A DNA stretch of 50,116 bases, taken from assembly GCA_012329065.1 (NCBI GenBank), contig JAAXPZ010000022.1, positions 1 through 50,116 of the forward strand, given 5' to 3'. The notes under the pieces were generated by a model. The model did not search any database, was not told the origin of the DNA, and was given only the letters and a program-made list of their open reading frames with translations. Below, one piece after another: positions 24,257-33,414 of the stretch (positions are counted from its first letter, which is position 1; each line of letters begins with the position of its first letter). Made by a program: the position numbers and the translations under genes. Origin of the DNA: Sulfurovum sp. GTDB taxonomy: Bacteria; Campylobacterota; Campylobacteria; Campylobacterales; Sulfurovaceae.

Positions 24257-25999
24257 CTACATTACTGGCTTGCCATTGACCATCAAACGACCTTTTTCAA
24301 ACTTTATCACAAAGACTGCTTTGTCTCCTTCATATTTGGCGGACACCATCACTATTGCCATCATCTGTGGAGGAGAAGAGGCGGACATTTGATCTAAGTC
24401 TTTTTTTGATAGTTCCAGCCTGCCGTCAGCTTGAAGATACTGAAGTAACATCATCGCTGCCATGGGACTATCAAGCTTGAGGGTGTTTTGAACGAGAGTC
24501 GCATTTATGGATAAATCAATCTTTTCGTAACTCATGTTATTTTTTCCATCATTGAGCATCATAGAATCAATACCTACTGGAGAAAAAGAAAGTCCAAGAC
24601 CACCATTTACGATTTGATGTCCGATAGCTGTCATCTTTTGTTGCTCCTCTTTGCTCAGCTGGTAATCATCAGGGCTTTTGTTTGCAGTCATGGCAGCAAA
24701 TTCCATAAATACTGGGAAGAAGTTATATAAATCTTTAATCTCGTAACCGAACTTAAACCCTTTTAGTTCAAATATAAGAGTGTTTGCTTTCTCTTGTTTT
24801 GCACTTATAAGCTTGATCTTGGTGCTTGTTGTATAGTTGATGGTTTTATCAAGTGATCCCTTTGCTTCCCCCTCATAATCTTTGAGCATGAATCTAGTAA
24901 CATTTGAATCCTCTGTAGCTTTGCCATCTATAGAAGCAAGAGACATCTTGAAGTCATATGTTACCCCAGAACCCATAAGCTCTCCTACCAGCTTCATATA
25001 TTTGGTAAATGTTTCATTATGATCTTTTGGAGCAGTGCCAGCCATTTTATAGATCTCTTTTATCAAAGTCTCATCTGCATTGTCAGAGTTTCCAGCTATT
25101 TTAAGATCTTTCAAATGTACAGTTATATCTTTTTCGCCATCTTTAACCTCTATATTGATATTTGGCATAACAAACAGTATATCAGCTTTGATCTTTTTAG
25201 CATTTAGCGTTGTCATATACTCAAGCATAGTATCTTTGAAAGCTACAGAAACAGTCTCCCCGTCATCATCAACATCGATCTGCATGAGTGGAAATTTACA
25301 ATTCCATTTACCGAGGTAGGGAGCCGTTCTTGCTATAGAGCAGCTAAGATCTTTGTAGCCCAATGCAAAAACCTTAGAGTCCTTCTCTTTGACTTCCACA
25401 TTGAACTCTCCAGCATTTAGCACATACTCTACTAAAGGAGAATCTTTGGTCGCTGTTTCATCTATCTTTATACCAGCACTCTTCAAAGATAGATGAATTA
25501 CATCTGAGCCAGAAGATAATTTTTCATCTATGTCTTTGATGTCAGCTCTTATCAAAGCATCATTCTCGTCAAAGCTAAGATATGCCCCTATCTTCTTCTC
25601 TAAGAGCATCTTTTGTACTGTTTTGATCTCTTTTCCATTTCCGATATAGTAGATAAATACGCTTCTTTCAGCATTGGAGCCATACTTATTCCAGTCAACT
25701 TCTATCCCTATCCTTGCCCCATCTATAACTTCACTTATAGATGTGAGAGCCTGTGCATCAAGTGTTGCCATATCTACGAGAGAAAGCATAGTTAATGCTG
25801 CTTTTTTGCTATTGTTTATATGCAATATATAATTACCCTCTTGGCTTTGATTGATATCAAAGCCTGCATTTTTGAGAGTATTTATTTTTGTATCAAAAGC
25901 CACTTTTCTATCTTCAGTTGAGACCTTTTTGTCGCCACACCCTGTGGTGCCAAGCAACATTACTGTTGCCAGCACAATTTTAAATATTGTTTGTTTCAT
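24257..25999 (-). CDS. Large lipoprotein of unknown function
   Basis: A 580-residue protein with a lipoprotein signal (MKQTIFKIVLATVMLLGTTGC, Cys21). The mature part is mostly alternating short beta strands and charged turns, with two extended segments of similar style (repeats of NTLIFELKGFKFGYEIKDLYNF and SYEKIDLSINATLVQNTLKL). The overall composition resembles the DUF945/YdgA type of envelope proteins, which carry similar strand-rich sequences about membrane-associated functions, but I saw no diagnostic motif and the similarity is only a possibility. It ends in a basic stretch and is monocistronic on the minus strand, downstream of an AT-rich promoter region near 26000-26070. Confidence 0.75.
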   Translation of the reverse strand: MKQTIFKIVLATVMLLGTTGCGDKKVSTEDRKVAFDTKINTLKNAGFDINQSQEGNYILHINNSKKAALTMLSLVDMATLDAQALTSISEVIDGARIGIEVDWNKYGSNAERSVFIYYIGNGKEIKTVQKMLLEKKIGAYLSFDENDALIRADIKDIDEKLSSGSDVIHLSLKSAGIKIDETATKDSPLVEYVLNAGEFNVEVKEKDSKVFALGYKDLSCSIARTAPYLGKWNCKFPLMQIDVDDDGETVSVAFKDTMLEYMTTLNAKKIKADILFVMPNINIEVKDGEKDITVHLKDLKIAGNSDNADETLIKEIYKMAGTAPKDHNETFTKYMKLVGELMGSGVTYDFKMSLASIDGKATEDSNVTRFMLKDYEGEAKGSLDKTINYTTSTKIKLISAKQEKANTLIFELKGFKFGYEIKDLYNFFPVFMEFAAMTANKSPDDYQLSKEEQQKMTAIGHQIVNGGLGLSFSPVGIDSMMLNDGKNNMSYEKIDLSINATLVQNTLKLDSPMAAMMLLQYLQADGRLELSKKDLDQMSASSPPQMMAIVMVSAKYEGDKAVFVIKFEKGRLMVNGKPVM

Positions 26000-26079
26000 T
26001 TCCTATCCTGAGTTTGATTTATTGAGAAGTATATCTTGTTTAGCCCAAATTATGCATTAGAGTCACAAAGTGAGCTTAT

Positions 26080-26103
26080 GGGCACATCTAATAATAGGTG
26101 CCC
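26080..26103. terminator. Hairpin GGGCAC/GTGCCC, possible terminator
   Basis: GGGCAC (26080-26085) and GTGCCC (26098-26103) form a six-pair stem with a 12-base loop just after the end of the DJ-1/PfpI gene. The T-run (TTTT) follows it on the plus strand only; on the minus strand, where the gene reads, only weak T content follows. It could separate the efp/DJ-1 unit from the lipoprotein gene. Confidence 0.4.
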
Positions 26104-26120
26104 TTTTATGCCTATAAAAG

Positions 26121-26672
26121 TTAGCAGAAAGTTGAAAGTGTACCCTCTCGTACTGCCTTATAGCTCTCCTCACCTACTAGTTGTCGTACAATCTCCAGTC
26201 CAAAGCAAATAGCTGTGCCAGGCCCTTGAGATGTAATGACTTTGCCGTCTATGACTACCTTTTCATCTGCTACTCTATCAGCAGGTCTTATCTTCTCTTC
26301 TGCACCAGGATAACATGTGTATCTCTTGCTCAACACTCCTGCTACATGCAAAGCATACGGAGCCGCACACATAGCCGCTATCCACTTGCCATCGCGTTCA
26401 AATCTCTTGATAACACTCTGAGCCAATGGGTTCTCTGCCAATCTATCAGTGCCGTCCCAGCCACCTGGCAAGACTACGATATCATAGTCATCTGGGAATG
26501 CCACCTTGAGTGATATATTTGCTTGAATAGTGATGCCGTTGGCTCCTGTGACCATCTCATTGTCCAGATAGGCACTATGCGTCTCCACCCCACCGCGTCT
26601 GAGTATATCGATGATAGACACAGCCTCTATCTCCTCAAAACCGTCTGCTAACAATACCAATGCTGATGCCAT
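26121..26672 (-). CDS. DJ-1/PfpI family protein
   Basis: A 183-residue protein when the start is set at the ATG at 26672; the 11 codons before it have no ribosome-binding support. The family features are MASALVLLADGFEEIEAVSIIDILRRGGVE with the glutamate near residue 14-16, the nucleophile elbow AAMCAAPYALHVAGVL with Cys102, and VLPGGWDGTDRL. It matches the YajL/ThiJ (DJ-1) subgroup, which includes stress-response proteins, deglycase-like or chaperone-like activities, and it is usually small like this. It lies 45 bases after efp and could be translated from the same transcript. Confidence 0.92.
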   Translation of the reverse strand: MASALVLLADGFEEIEAVSIIDILRRGGVETHSAYLDNEMVTGANGITIQANISLKVAFPDDYDIVVLPGGWDGTDRLAENPLAQSVIKRFERDGKWIAAMCAAPYALHVAGVLSKRYTCYPGAEEKIRPADRVADEKVVIDGKVITSQGPGTAICFGLEIVRQLVGEESYKAVREGTLSTFC

Positions 26673-26716
26673 AATTGCTCCTTTGTGAAATATAAATATG
26701 AACAATTATAGCAAAA

Positions 26717-27283
26717 TTATTTCGCCTTTTCTAGATATTTTCCCTCTACTGTATCTACCTTGATGATCTCTCCTTCGAGAATATGAAATGGTACTTGCAC
26801 TACTGCACCGCTCTCTAGTGTTGCAGGCTTTTTACCGCCTTGTGAATCACCTTTGAAATTTGGTGGTGTTTCGACAATCTTCAGTACTACTGTCTGAGGA
26901 ATCTCTACAGATATTGCTTGTGAGTTATGAAATAGTATATCCGCCTCCATACCATCAATCATAAAATCAAATGTATCTTTGCTGACCTGCTCATGAGTAA
27001 GACCTATCTGGTCAAATGTACTTGTATCCATAAACTGCAACATCTCCCCATCATCATAAAGATACTGCATAGTCTTCTGCTCTAGCTCTGGCACACCAAA
27101 CTTATCTCCAGCATGCACTGTCTTATCGATAACTTTTCCTGTTTTAAGGTTCTTTATTTTCATTCTCACAAATGCAGCACCCTTGCCTGGCTTAACATGC
27201 TGAAACTCTGTTACTCTAAAAGGATTTCCATCAAGTTCTAGTCTTTTTCCCTTTTTGATATCACCCATACCTATCGTTGCCAT
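26717..27283 (-). CDS. efp: Elongation factor P
   Basis: A 188-residue EF-P, which relieves ribosome stalling at polyproline stretches. The three-domain pattern is complete: [49 protein letters not shown], then [19 protein letters not shown], and the C-terminal OB domain [25 protein letters not shown]. The modification site Lys34 sits in the PGKG loop. No modification genes are in the window. The start is preceded by GGAG. Confidence 0.97.
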   Translation of the reverse strand: MATIGMGDIKKGKRLELDGNPFRVTEFQHVKPGKGAAFVRMKIKNLKTGKVIDKTVHAGDKFGVPELEQKTMQYLYDDGEMLQFMDTSTFDQIGLTHEQVSKDTFDFMIDGMEADILFHNSQAISVEIPQTVVLKIVETPPNFKGDSQGGKKPATLESGAVVQVPFHILEGEIIKVDTVEGKYLEKAK

Positions 27284-27324
27284 TACTGCTCCTGCTTTAA
27301 TTGGTTGTTGAGATTATACCAAAT

Positions 27325-29022
27325 CTATCTTACTGTCTCATCATCGATATCCATTGATGTGCTATTGTCCATCAGTATTGGTATAAAGATTAGAGAGATA
27401 AATACAGCTGCCACTGTACCAGATATCAATGCTACTCCAAGACCACCAAAAATAGGGTCAGATGCCAAGAGGGCAGAGCCTAGAATAATCGCAATAGCAG
27501 TAAGCATGATAGGTTTGGCTCTAGTAGCTGATGCTACTGCAATTGCTTTTCTTTTTTGCATACCATGAGCCTCCATCAAAGACTTGGCAAAATCGATAAG
27601 CAATAAGGAATTTCTGGAACTTATGCCCATAAGAGCAATAAAACCGATCAGAGATGTAGCAGTCAGGAAGAATGTATCACGAGTAACCAAATCTGCCACC
27701 CAATGCCCAAAAATTACACCAATAATAGATAAAAATGAGCCAAGCAGAACTATAGTACTAAGCATGAAGCTTTTATAGTAGACTACAAGCAATAAAAATA
27801 TCAGAACCAAAGCGGCGATAAATGCACCTCCAAGATCCCTAAAAGTATCTAGAGAAACTTTTATTTCTCCATCCCACCTAAGTAAGTATTTTGCCCCTGT
27901 GTCTTTGTCCGTCAAGTGTAGATCAAACATATAGGTAGTAATGCCCTGCTCTTTTTCAACCTTGTATTCTTTCGAAAAATACTCTATCATACTTTCTCGT
28001 GCATCAAGCAACGGATAGATCTGTGACTCCATATCTGTCTCAGCTATTACATTTATAATGCGACGAAGATTTTTATGCATTATCATAGGTGATGATTTTA
28101 ACTCTTTTATTGCTACAACTTCACTCAATGGAACCATCATTCCTTTTTGGTTCATTAGGTTCAGCGATGTAAGTTTTACTCTAAGTGATTCTTTGCTTTT
28201 GTCTATCATGGTTTTTGTCTCTTTGGCAAGAACCAAAAATATATTAATCTGATCAGTTTCATTTTGGGAGTTTTTGTGTGCTATAGCCATGCCTTCAAAT
28301 GCGAGATATATGATATCATTGACCTGTTTGACACTTAGTCCGCTTTTGGCTATCTTCTCTTTGTCTGGTATCAGTTCATACTTTTGAAATATATCATCTG
28401 CCATAATATCAATATCTACTAGAGTATCGGTCTGAGAAAGTATATTGGCGACCTCTACCGAAAGCTCCCTAATCTTATCTATATCGTCACCACTAACCTC
28501 TACTACAATAGAAGCAAGTGTCGGGGGTCCAGCAGGCTGCTCTATAAGCTTAATAACCGTACCGTTGACTAATGGTTCGCAAGATTGTTTGAGTATAGGT
28601 CTTAGCTTTTGGACTATGAGAAACGATGGCTCTTCTCTGCTAGATTTATCTGTCAGGCTTACTGATAGCTCTGCAACATTTTCAGTATTTTTGATACCCG
28701 ACCCCTTGACTAATCCAGCATAATCAAGTGGTATGCCAGTTCCTAAAAAGAGCTCCATATGCATAACCTCATCTTCACTTTTTAGCATATCTATCACACA
28801 TTGGCTCACTTCCATCGTCTGCTCCTTGGAGCTACCCGTAGGTGTGTCAATATAAACAGAAAAGGTATTGTCACTTTTTCCTGGAAGCATTCTGGCCTTG
28901 ACAAGCTTGCTAGGCAACATCATGATAGAGCCAATAAATGCAACTAAAATCAAAAGTATAACTACAAGTTTTTTAAATCTGCTATCAAGTATCCAATAGA
29001 TAAATCTTCCAAATCTACCCAT
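27325..29022 (-). CDS. RND efflux transporter, C-terminal half
   Basis: A 565-residue protein that begins MGRFGRFIYWILDSRFKKLVVILLIL and corresponds to the second half of a RND permease: one membrane segment, a porter/docking domain (MLPGKSDNTFSVYIDTPTGSSKEQTM onward, with VVEVSGDDIDKIRELSVEVANIL), then five or six C-terminal membrane helices (GGAFIAALVLIFLLLVVYY...ITMGISSRNSLLLIDF-type stretch and KPIMLTAIAIILGSALL). It starts one codon after the TAG that ends the N-terminal half, in the same frame. A perfect GAGGAG ribosome-binding site (29029-29034) lies six bases before its ATG. The pair probably assembles into a functional inner-membrane pump. The stop could also be a disabling mutation, but the well-placed ribosome-binding site argues against that. 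Confidence 0.88.
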   Translation of the reverse strand: MGRFGRFIYWILDSRFKKLVVILLILVAFIGSIMMLPSKLVKARMLPGKSDNTFSVYIDTPTGSSKEQTMEVSQCVIDMLKSEDEVMHMELFLGTGIPLDYAGLVKGSGIKNTENVAELSVSLTDKSSREEPSFLIVQKLRPILKQSCEPLVNGTVIKLIEQPAGPPTLASIVVEVSGDDIDKIRELSVEVANILSQTDTLVDIDIMADDIFQKYELIPDKEKIAKSGLSVKQVNDIIYLAFEGMAIAHKNSQNETDQINIFLVLAKETKTMIDKSKESLRVKLTSLNLMNQKGMMVPLSEVVAIKELKSSPMIMHKNLRRIINVIAETDMESQIYPLLDARESMIEYFSKEYKVEKEQGITTYMFDLHLTDKDTGAKYLLRWDGEIKVSLDTFRDLGGAFIAALVLIFLLLVVYYKSFMLSTIVLLGSFLSIIGVIFGHWVADLVTRDTFFLTATSLIGFIALMGISSRNSLLLIDFAKSLMEAHGMQKRKAIAVASATRAKPIMLTAIAIILGSALLASDPIFGGLGVALISGTVAAVFISLIFIPILMDNSTSMDIDDETVR

Positions 29023-30630
29023 CTATGACTCCTCACTTTCACTATTCTTTTTTCTATGTTTTTGTGCTGTCTTTTTGAGAAGCTTAAGGCTTAGATATGG
29101 TGTAAAGATATACGCTACAAAGAGTGATGCAATAAGTGCAACAGGAACATTATATGGTATAGGTTGCATAAATGACCCCATCATATCTCCAACAAATGCC
29201 ATAGGTACCATAGTCATGATGATGGCCAGAGTTGCTATATTGGTAGGTGGACCTATCTCATCTGTAGCCTCTACAAGCAATGTCTCCATATTTCTATCAT
29301 CTGCATCATGTGTGTGCAAGTGTCTGTGGATATTCTCTATCACAATAATGGCTGCATCCACCAATAGCCCCAAAGAGAGCAAGAATGCAAAAAGTGTAAT
29401 TCGATTAATCGTCTGCCCAGTCAAATAAGCTATAAATAGTGTGATTGCCAAAATAGCAGGTACTGTGAAAGTAACAATGATGGATTCTTTGAAACCGAGA
29501 AAAAATACAAGCATAACAGCAATAATGACAATCGTAATAAGCAAATGATGAACAAGCTCATTAACAGCTTCGTTGGCTCTTTGTCCATAGTTTCTGGTGA
29601 CGATATATCCGATACCCTCTCCATCCAGTTTGGTTGCATATTCCTTTATCAAAGCAAGCACATCGTCTGCAACAAAGACGGCATTTGTGCCAGCAAGCTT
29701 TGCAACTGTTAGCGTAACTTGTTCTTTTAGTTTAGAGGGCTCACCCTTATACTCCTCTTTCATTGTAATGTATGCACTTTTGAAGTTTTGTATATCTATG
29801 CCTCTGCTCACTGTAGCAACTTCCTTGAGATATATTGAGGATCCCATATATTGAGCTACAATGACATTACCGATATCTTCTACACTCTCTATGGCATTTT
29901 TGACGCCAAAAACAACCAGTTCATTAGATTTAGTTCTGCCTTTGACGCTGGGTACATTTACAGCTATTGACTGCACAGCCTGCATAATCTGTCCTAGCGA
30001 AAGGTGATATCCAGCAAGCTTTCCCAAATCAACCTCTATGTTAAATTGAGGTTTTTTTGCTCCCTTGAGTGTAGTTTTTGCTACGCTATCAATAGCATTA
30101 ATTCTATGCTGTATCTTACTTATGATGTCAAACAATTTATCATGATCTACTGTCGTCTCATCTTTGGCATAAAAAGCCAAAGAAATAATAGGAATATCGA
30201 TATCGATATCAAAAGGCTTGACCATGGGTTGCATGGCTCCTTTTGGCATAAGATCCATGTTTTGCATTACTTTGTCATATAATTTTAAATTTGCGTCTTC
30301 TCGCCTTTCACCAATTTTATACATCACATTGATGATACCAACATTCTCCATAGCTATGCCGTAGATATGCTTTATTCCCTTGATTTCGCGCATTTTCCTC
30401 TCCAGAGGGTTGACGATGACATTTTCAATCTCTTCAGGTGTAGCACCAGGCATTGCTACAATTATTGCTCCTCCAGATATAGCGATTTGAGGATCCTCTT
30501 CTCTGGGCATGACCTGCAAAGAGATAAAACCAAGCAATAACAATGCAATACCAAGTAGTGCAGTGAGTGGGCTTGTCAAAAAGGCCTTTGCCAGCTTTCC
30601 TGCAAAATCTTTAGGCTCATACTCTACCAT
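29023..30630 (-). CDS. RND efflux transporter, N-terminal half
   Basis: A 535-residue protein with the first half of an RND permease: a first helix (LTSPLTALLGIALLLLGFISLQVMPREEDPQI), a porter domain with the entry GGAIIVAMPGATPEEIENVIVNPLE, then helices 2-6 that include the conserved LLSLGLLVDAAIIVIENIHRH motif with its aspartate. It ends in a Lys/Ser/Glu-rich tail (KHRKKNSESEES) where helix 7 of the full-length protein would follow. The ATG at 30630 is chosen (AGG seven bases upstream) over a TTG two codons earlier. It lies directly after the adaptor gene and just before the C-terminal half. The family type is the broad AcrB-like group; the substrate is unknown. Confidence 0.9.
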   Translation of the reverse strand: MVEYEPKDFAGKLAKAFLTSPLTALLGIALLLLGFISLQVMPREEDPQIAISGGAIIVAMPGATPEEIENVIVNPLERKMREIKGIKHIYGIAMENVGIINVMYKIGERREDANLKLYDKVMQNMDLMPKGAMQPMVKPFDIDIDIPIISLAFYAKDETTVDHDKLFDIISKIQHRINAIDSVAKTTLKGAKKPQFNIEVDLGKLAGYHLSLGQIMQAVQSIAVNVPSVKGRTKSNELVVFGVKNAIESVEDIGNVIVAQYMGSSIYLKEVATVSRGIDIQNFKSAYITMKEEYKGEPSKLKEQVTLTVAKLAGTNAVFVADDVLALIKEYATKLDGEGIGYIVTRNYGQRANEAVNELVHHLLITIVIIAVMLVFFLGFKESIIVTFTVPAILAITLFIAYLTGQTINRITLFAFLLSLGLLVDAAIIVIENIHRHLHTHDADDRNMETLLVEATDEIGPPTNIATLAIIMTMVPMAFVGDMMGSFMQPIPYNVPVALIASLFVAYIFTPYLSLKLLKKTAQKHRKKNSESEES

Positions 30631-30638
30631 ACTCAAGC

Positions 30639-31433
30639 CTATTCATTGATAGTTACTTTGGTATACATTCCTGGAAATACAAACTTCCCGTGACTATCAA
30701 AATCTATTTTGATTTTAAACTTATGCGTCATTGGATTGGAACTAGGTATAACAGATGCGATCTTCCCTTCTCCTTGGAGCTTGATAGACGGTATCTCAAA
30801 ATCTACCTTTTTGCCTATACGAACTCGTCCCAAATCACTTTCACTTACTTCTATAGCAATCTTCAAATTACTTAAATCTGTCAATACAAGCGATGGCATG
30901 CCTGGTATCTGTATCTCCCCTTCATTTATATTCTTCATAACTATTACTCCATCATTTGGAGCTATTATCCTGAGATATCTATATTGATTTAACACTTCTT
31001 GCATTTTGGCTTTTGCTTGCTCTACCTGCTTTTGGGAAATTTTAACCATATCTGTGTAATTGGCGGCTGCTAACTCTAGCTGCTCCAAATCGTACTTAGA
31101 AACCATTCCTTTGACAAAAAGCCTCTTGTGTCTCGCTAAGTTTTGCTTGATATTAGCATGCTGGGCTCTGTTCATCTGTAGAGCAAGTGTAGCCTGAGAT
31201 ATCGCCAATTCTACCTGCATCTGAGCTGATTCTATTTCCTTGGAGTCTATCTCGTACAGCGGGTCACCTTTTTTGACGACATCGCCTTCTGAGACTTTCA
31301 TATTTTTGACAAATCCCATATATCTACTGGTAATCATCTTCTGGTTATCAGAGACAACGCTCCCTGTCAATTCTAGCTCTATAGCAACAAGATAGACCAC
31401 TGAGATAGTCAGAAACAATATTATTTTTCTCAT
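30639..31433 (-). CDS. RND efflux periplasmic adaptor (membrane fusion protein)
   Basis: A 264-residue adaptor counted from the ATG at 31433 (AGGGG seven bases upstream), which overlaps the TGA of the outer-membrane gene by one base. A GTG one codon earlier is possible. The N-terminus is a membrane anchor or signal. The lipoyl/barrel-sandwich halves are ITSRYMGFVKNMKVSEGDVVKKGDPLYEID and IIAPNDGVIVMKNINEGEIQIPGMPSLVLTD, with an alpha-hairpin between them (ESAQMQVELAISQATLAL...QAKAKMQEVLNQY), then a beta-barrel part. It is shorter than most adaptors and lacks a long C-terminal domain. It links the inner-membrane pump to the TolC-like protein encoded upstream. Confidence 0.9.
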   Translation of the reverse strand: MRKIILFLTISVVYLVAIELELTGSVVSDNQKMITSRYMGFVKNMKVSEGDVVKKGDPLYEIDSKEIESAQMQVELAISQATLALQMNRAQHANIKQNLARHKRLFVKGMVSKYDLEQLELAAANYTDMVKISQKQVEQAKAKMQEVLNQYRYLRIIAPNDGVIVMKNINEGEIQIPGMPSLVLTDLSNLKIAIEVSESDLGRVRIGKKVDFEIPSIKLQGEGKIASVIPSSNPMTHKFKIKIDFDSHGKFVFPGMYTKVTINE

Positions 31434-32848
31434 CACTTTACCCCTAAATTTAATAAACTCTGCAACTCAAAGACTTTGCCGTTACGAGAATTTTTCGCTG
31501 TTAGAAGTTTCAATAAAACCTCAAGCTCTTTTGCCTGCCTAATCAATACATCACCTATAGAAGCAATACCTTCTTTGTATTTTTCTTGATATGTTCTATA
31601 TATAGTTCTTGCCGATTTGAGCTGTGCTCTATAGCTTTTGATATCTGCATCATATCCACCTATTTGCGTCTGTAGATGTTTGACCTTGAGCGCGATACCT
31701 TTTTTTGCTAAACGAACTTGATCAGCCACCATCAGCATATTGACTCTGGCTTTTTCCAGATTTGCCTCATCTGCACCACCGCTAAACATATTGTACTGTA
31801 ACTTCATTCCCACTGTGTAGGCATCTTTGTCAAAAAAGTTATTCAAAGGCTTATTGTCAGCAGAACCATATTCTGCAAACGCTCCTATCGTGGGTCTAAA
31901 CTTTGCTTTTTCAAGCTCCAGAGCCATAGCAGTAATCTTGAGACCTAATCTTGCCTTTTGAATATCAATACTTCTGCGTTCTATCATTGCTTTAGTAACC
32001 CTAGGGCTGGTGGCCAATGCTTTAGTGGTTTTTGCAGAGCTAACTTCTGTGTTGAGCAAAAAAGAGAGAAACTGATAGGCGAGTTCCTTGTTGAGTTTAG
32101 CCTGAGAAAGCATACTCTCTGCCTCTGCCATACGTGCCCTGACCTCTAGTTTATCTGTTTCCTGAGCATAACCCTCTTTTTTCATCTCGGTAATAATCTG
32201 CTTGAGTCTAGCTATATTATTGATAATTTTACGAAGATTATGAACATAGTCCTGTACCAAGGCTATATCATAAAAGGCTTTTTTGACCTCATATCGCTTT
32301 AGGGCTCTTACTTTTTTCATATCCAACTTACTCATCTCAAAGAGTGACTTTGTAATCTTTTTGTACTCTGTTAGCTTACCGCCTGTATATATCGGAAGCG
32401 TGTAGGTAAATTTAGCCACAAAGTGATTTCGTGCAACAGGATAGTTGAGATCTTTTGGCTGCACGGTGAGCAAGGAACCCATGCCTTGAGAAAAACCTAG
32501 AGGCAGCGCGTTTTGATTTGCACCTTCTAAGACCTGCCCTAAAGGTCCTAAAAATTCACTAAATCCAAAGTCACCAAAAGTCGCCTCTCTACTCTGGAGT
32601 TTGAAGCCAAAAACATTACCTGCATCATTCGACCTTATTGCCATGAAGGAAAAGTCTAGTTTTCCATAATCATAGCCCTCCGCAGCAAACTGATCATATC
32701 TCTTCATTTGGGCATTGTATTGTGCTATTTTAATTTCTAAATTATTTTTATCCAATAGCTTCAGTGCCTGATTTAGAGTCAAATTATTCAATCCTGCTAA
32801 AAGAGGTAATTGGTATATAATTAAAAGTACTAAAAGTTTTTTCTTCAT
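31433..32848 (-). CDS. TolC-family outer-membrane efflux protein
   Basis: A 471-residue outer-membrane factor with a signal peptide (MKKKLLVLLIIYQLPLLA). It has two structural repeats: first LNQALKLLDKNNLEIKIAQYNAQMKRYDQFAAEGYDYGKL..., then ARLGLKITAMALELEKAKFRPTIGAFAEYGSADNKPLNNFFDKDAYTVGMKLQYNMFSGG. Long coiled helices follow (QTQIGGYDADIKSYRAQLKSARTIYRTYQEKYKEGIASIGDVLIRQ). This matches TolC/OprM-type channels of tripartite pumps. It is the first gene of the operon (TolC, adaptor, RND-N, RND-C). Confidence 0.92.
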   Translation of the reverse strand: MKKKLLVLLIIYQLPLLAGLNNLTLNQALKLLDKNNLEIKIAQYNAQMKRYDQFAAEGYDYGKLDFSFMAIRSNDAGNVFGFKLQSREATFGDFGFSEFLGPLGQVLEGANQNALPLGFSQGMGSLLTVQPKDLNYPVARNHFVAKFTYTLPIYTGGKLTEYKKITKSLFEMSKLDMKKVRALKRYEVKKAFYDIALVQDYVHNLRKIINNIARLKQIITEMKKEGYAQETDKLEVRARMAEAESMLSQAKLNKELAYQFLSFLLNTEVSSAKTTKALATSPRVTKAMIERRSIDIQKARLGLKITAMALELEKAKFRPTIGAFAEYGSADNKPLNNFFDKDAYTVGMKLQYNMFSGGADEANLEKARVNMLMVADQVRLAKKGIALKVKHLQTQIGGYDADIKSYRAQLKSARTIYRTYQEKYKEGIASIGDVLIRQAKELEVLLKLLTAKNSRNGKVFELQSLLNLGVK

Positions 32849-32950
32849 AAAAACCCTTTATTGAATATGATTTATAACCCAATAAAGGATTATAGCTAAA
32901 ATAAACTTTGCATAAGTTATTTTGAAGTATTCATAGTTTTTTAATAAAGA

Positions 32951-33304
32951 TTATAGACTCTTTCGTGTCTCGTCATGCAAATGACCCCACTTGAGCTTGC
33001 CCCCACCTAGCATATGGAAATGCAGATGATGCACCTCTTGCCCACCGTCGTCACCATTATTTGTTATTAGCCTATATCCCGACTTGTCTACTCCGACCTT
33101 AGTGGCTACTTCTTGAGCAAAAGTTGTTAGTTTTGCCATGGTACCTGAAGGAACATTTTGAAAACAATCTACATGCTCTTTGGGTATAATCAGTATATGT
33201 ATGGGAGCCTTTGGGTAGAGATCATGAAATGCTAAAAAATTATCATTTTCGTGCACTGTATTATTTGGTATCTCTCCTATTACAATTTTGCAAAATATAC
33301 ACAT
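32951..33304 (-). CDS. HIT family protein (HinT-like)
   Basis: A 117-residue histidine triad protein, MCIFCKIVIGEIPNNTVHEND at the start and the triad HHLHFHMLGG near the C-terminus, where the histidines form the nucleotidyl-binding active site. HinT-type members hydrolyse purine nucleoside phosphoramidates. The N-terminal CxxC (Cys2, Cys5) is a usual zinc-binding feature of the subgroup. The ATG is preceded by AAGGA and a -10 box at 33325-33330 (minus strand). It is divergent from pheS, the same arrangement as in Campylobacter jejuni, which supports the Campylobacterota assignment. Confidence 0.95.
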   Translation of the reverse strand: MCIFCKIVIGEIPNNTVHENDNFLAFHDLYPKAPIHILIIPKEHVDCFQNVPSGTMAKLTTFAQEVATKVGVDKSGYRLITNNGDDGGQEVHHLHFHMLGGGKLKWGHLHDETRKSL

Positions 33305-33324
33305 ATATCATCCTTTTTTAGATA

Positions 33325-33330
33325 ATTATA
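33325..33330 (-). promoter_or_regulatory. Likely -10 element of the HIT gene promoter
   Basis: On the minus strand TATAAT is the complement of 33325-33330, 20 bases before the start of the HIT gene at 33304, in the divergent gap with pheS. Confidence 0.45.
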
Positions 33331-33376
33331 GCATATATAGTCAAGTGTACACACCACAATATTAGAATATTTTGGA

Positions 33377-33382
33377 TAGAAT
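33377..33382 (+). promoter_or_regulatory. Likely -10 element of the pheS operon promoter
   Basis: TAGAAT lies about 33 bases before the TTG start of pheS, in the divergent gap. It is a near match to TATAAT and has the AT-rich upstream context usual here. Confidence 0.4.
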
Positions 33383-33414
33383 CACGACAATTTAAGTGCA
33401 CAAAGAGGTTATGA

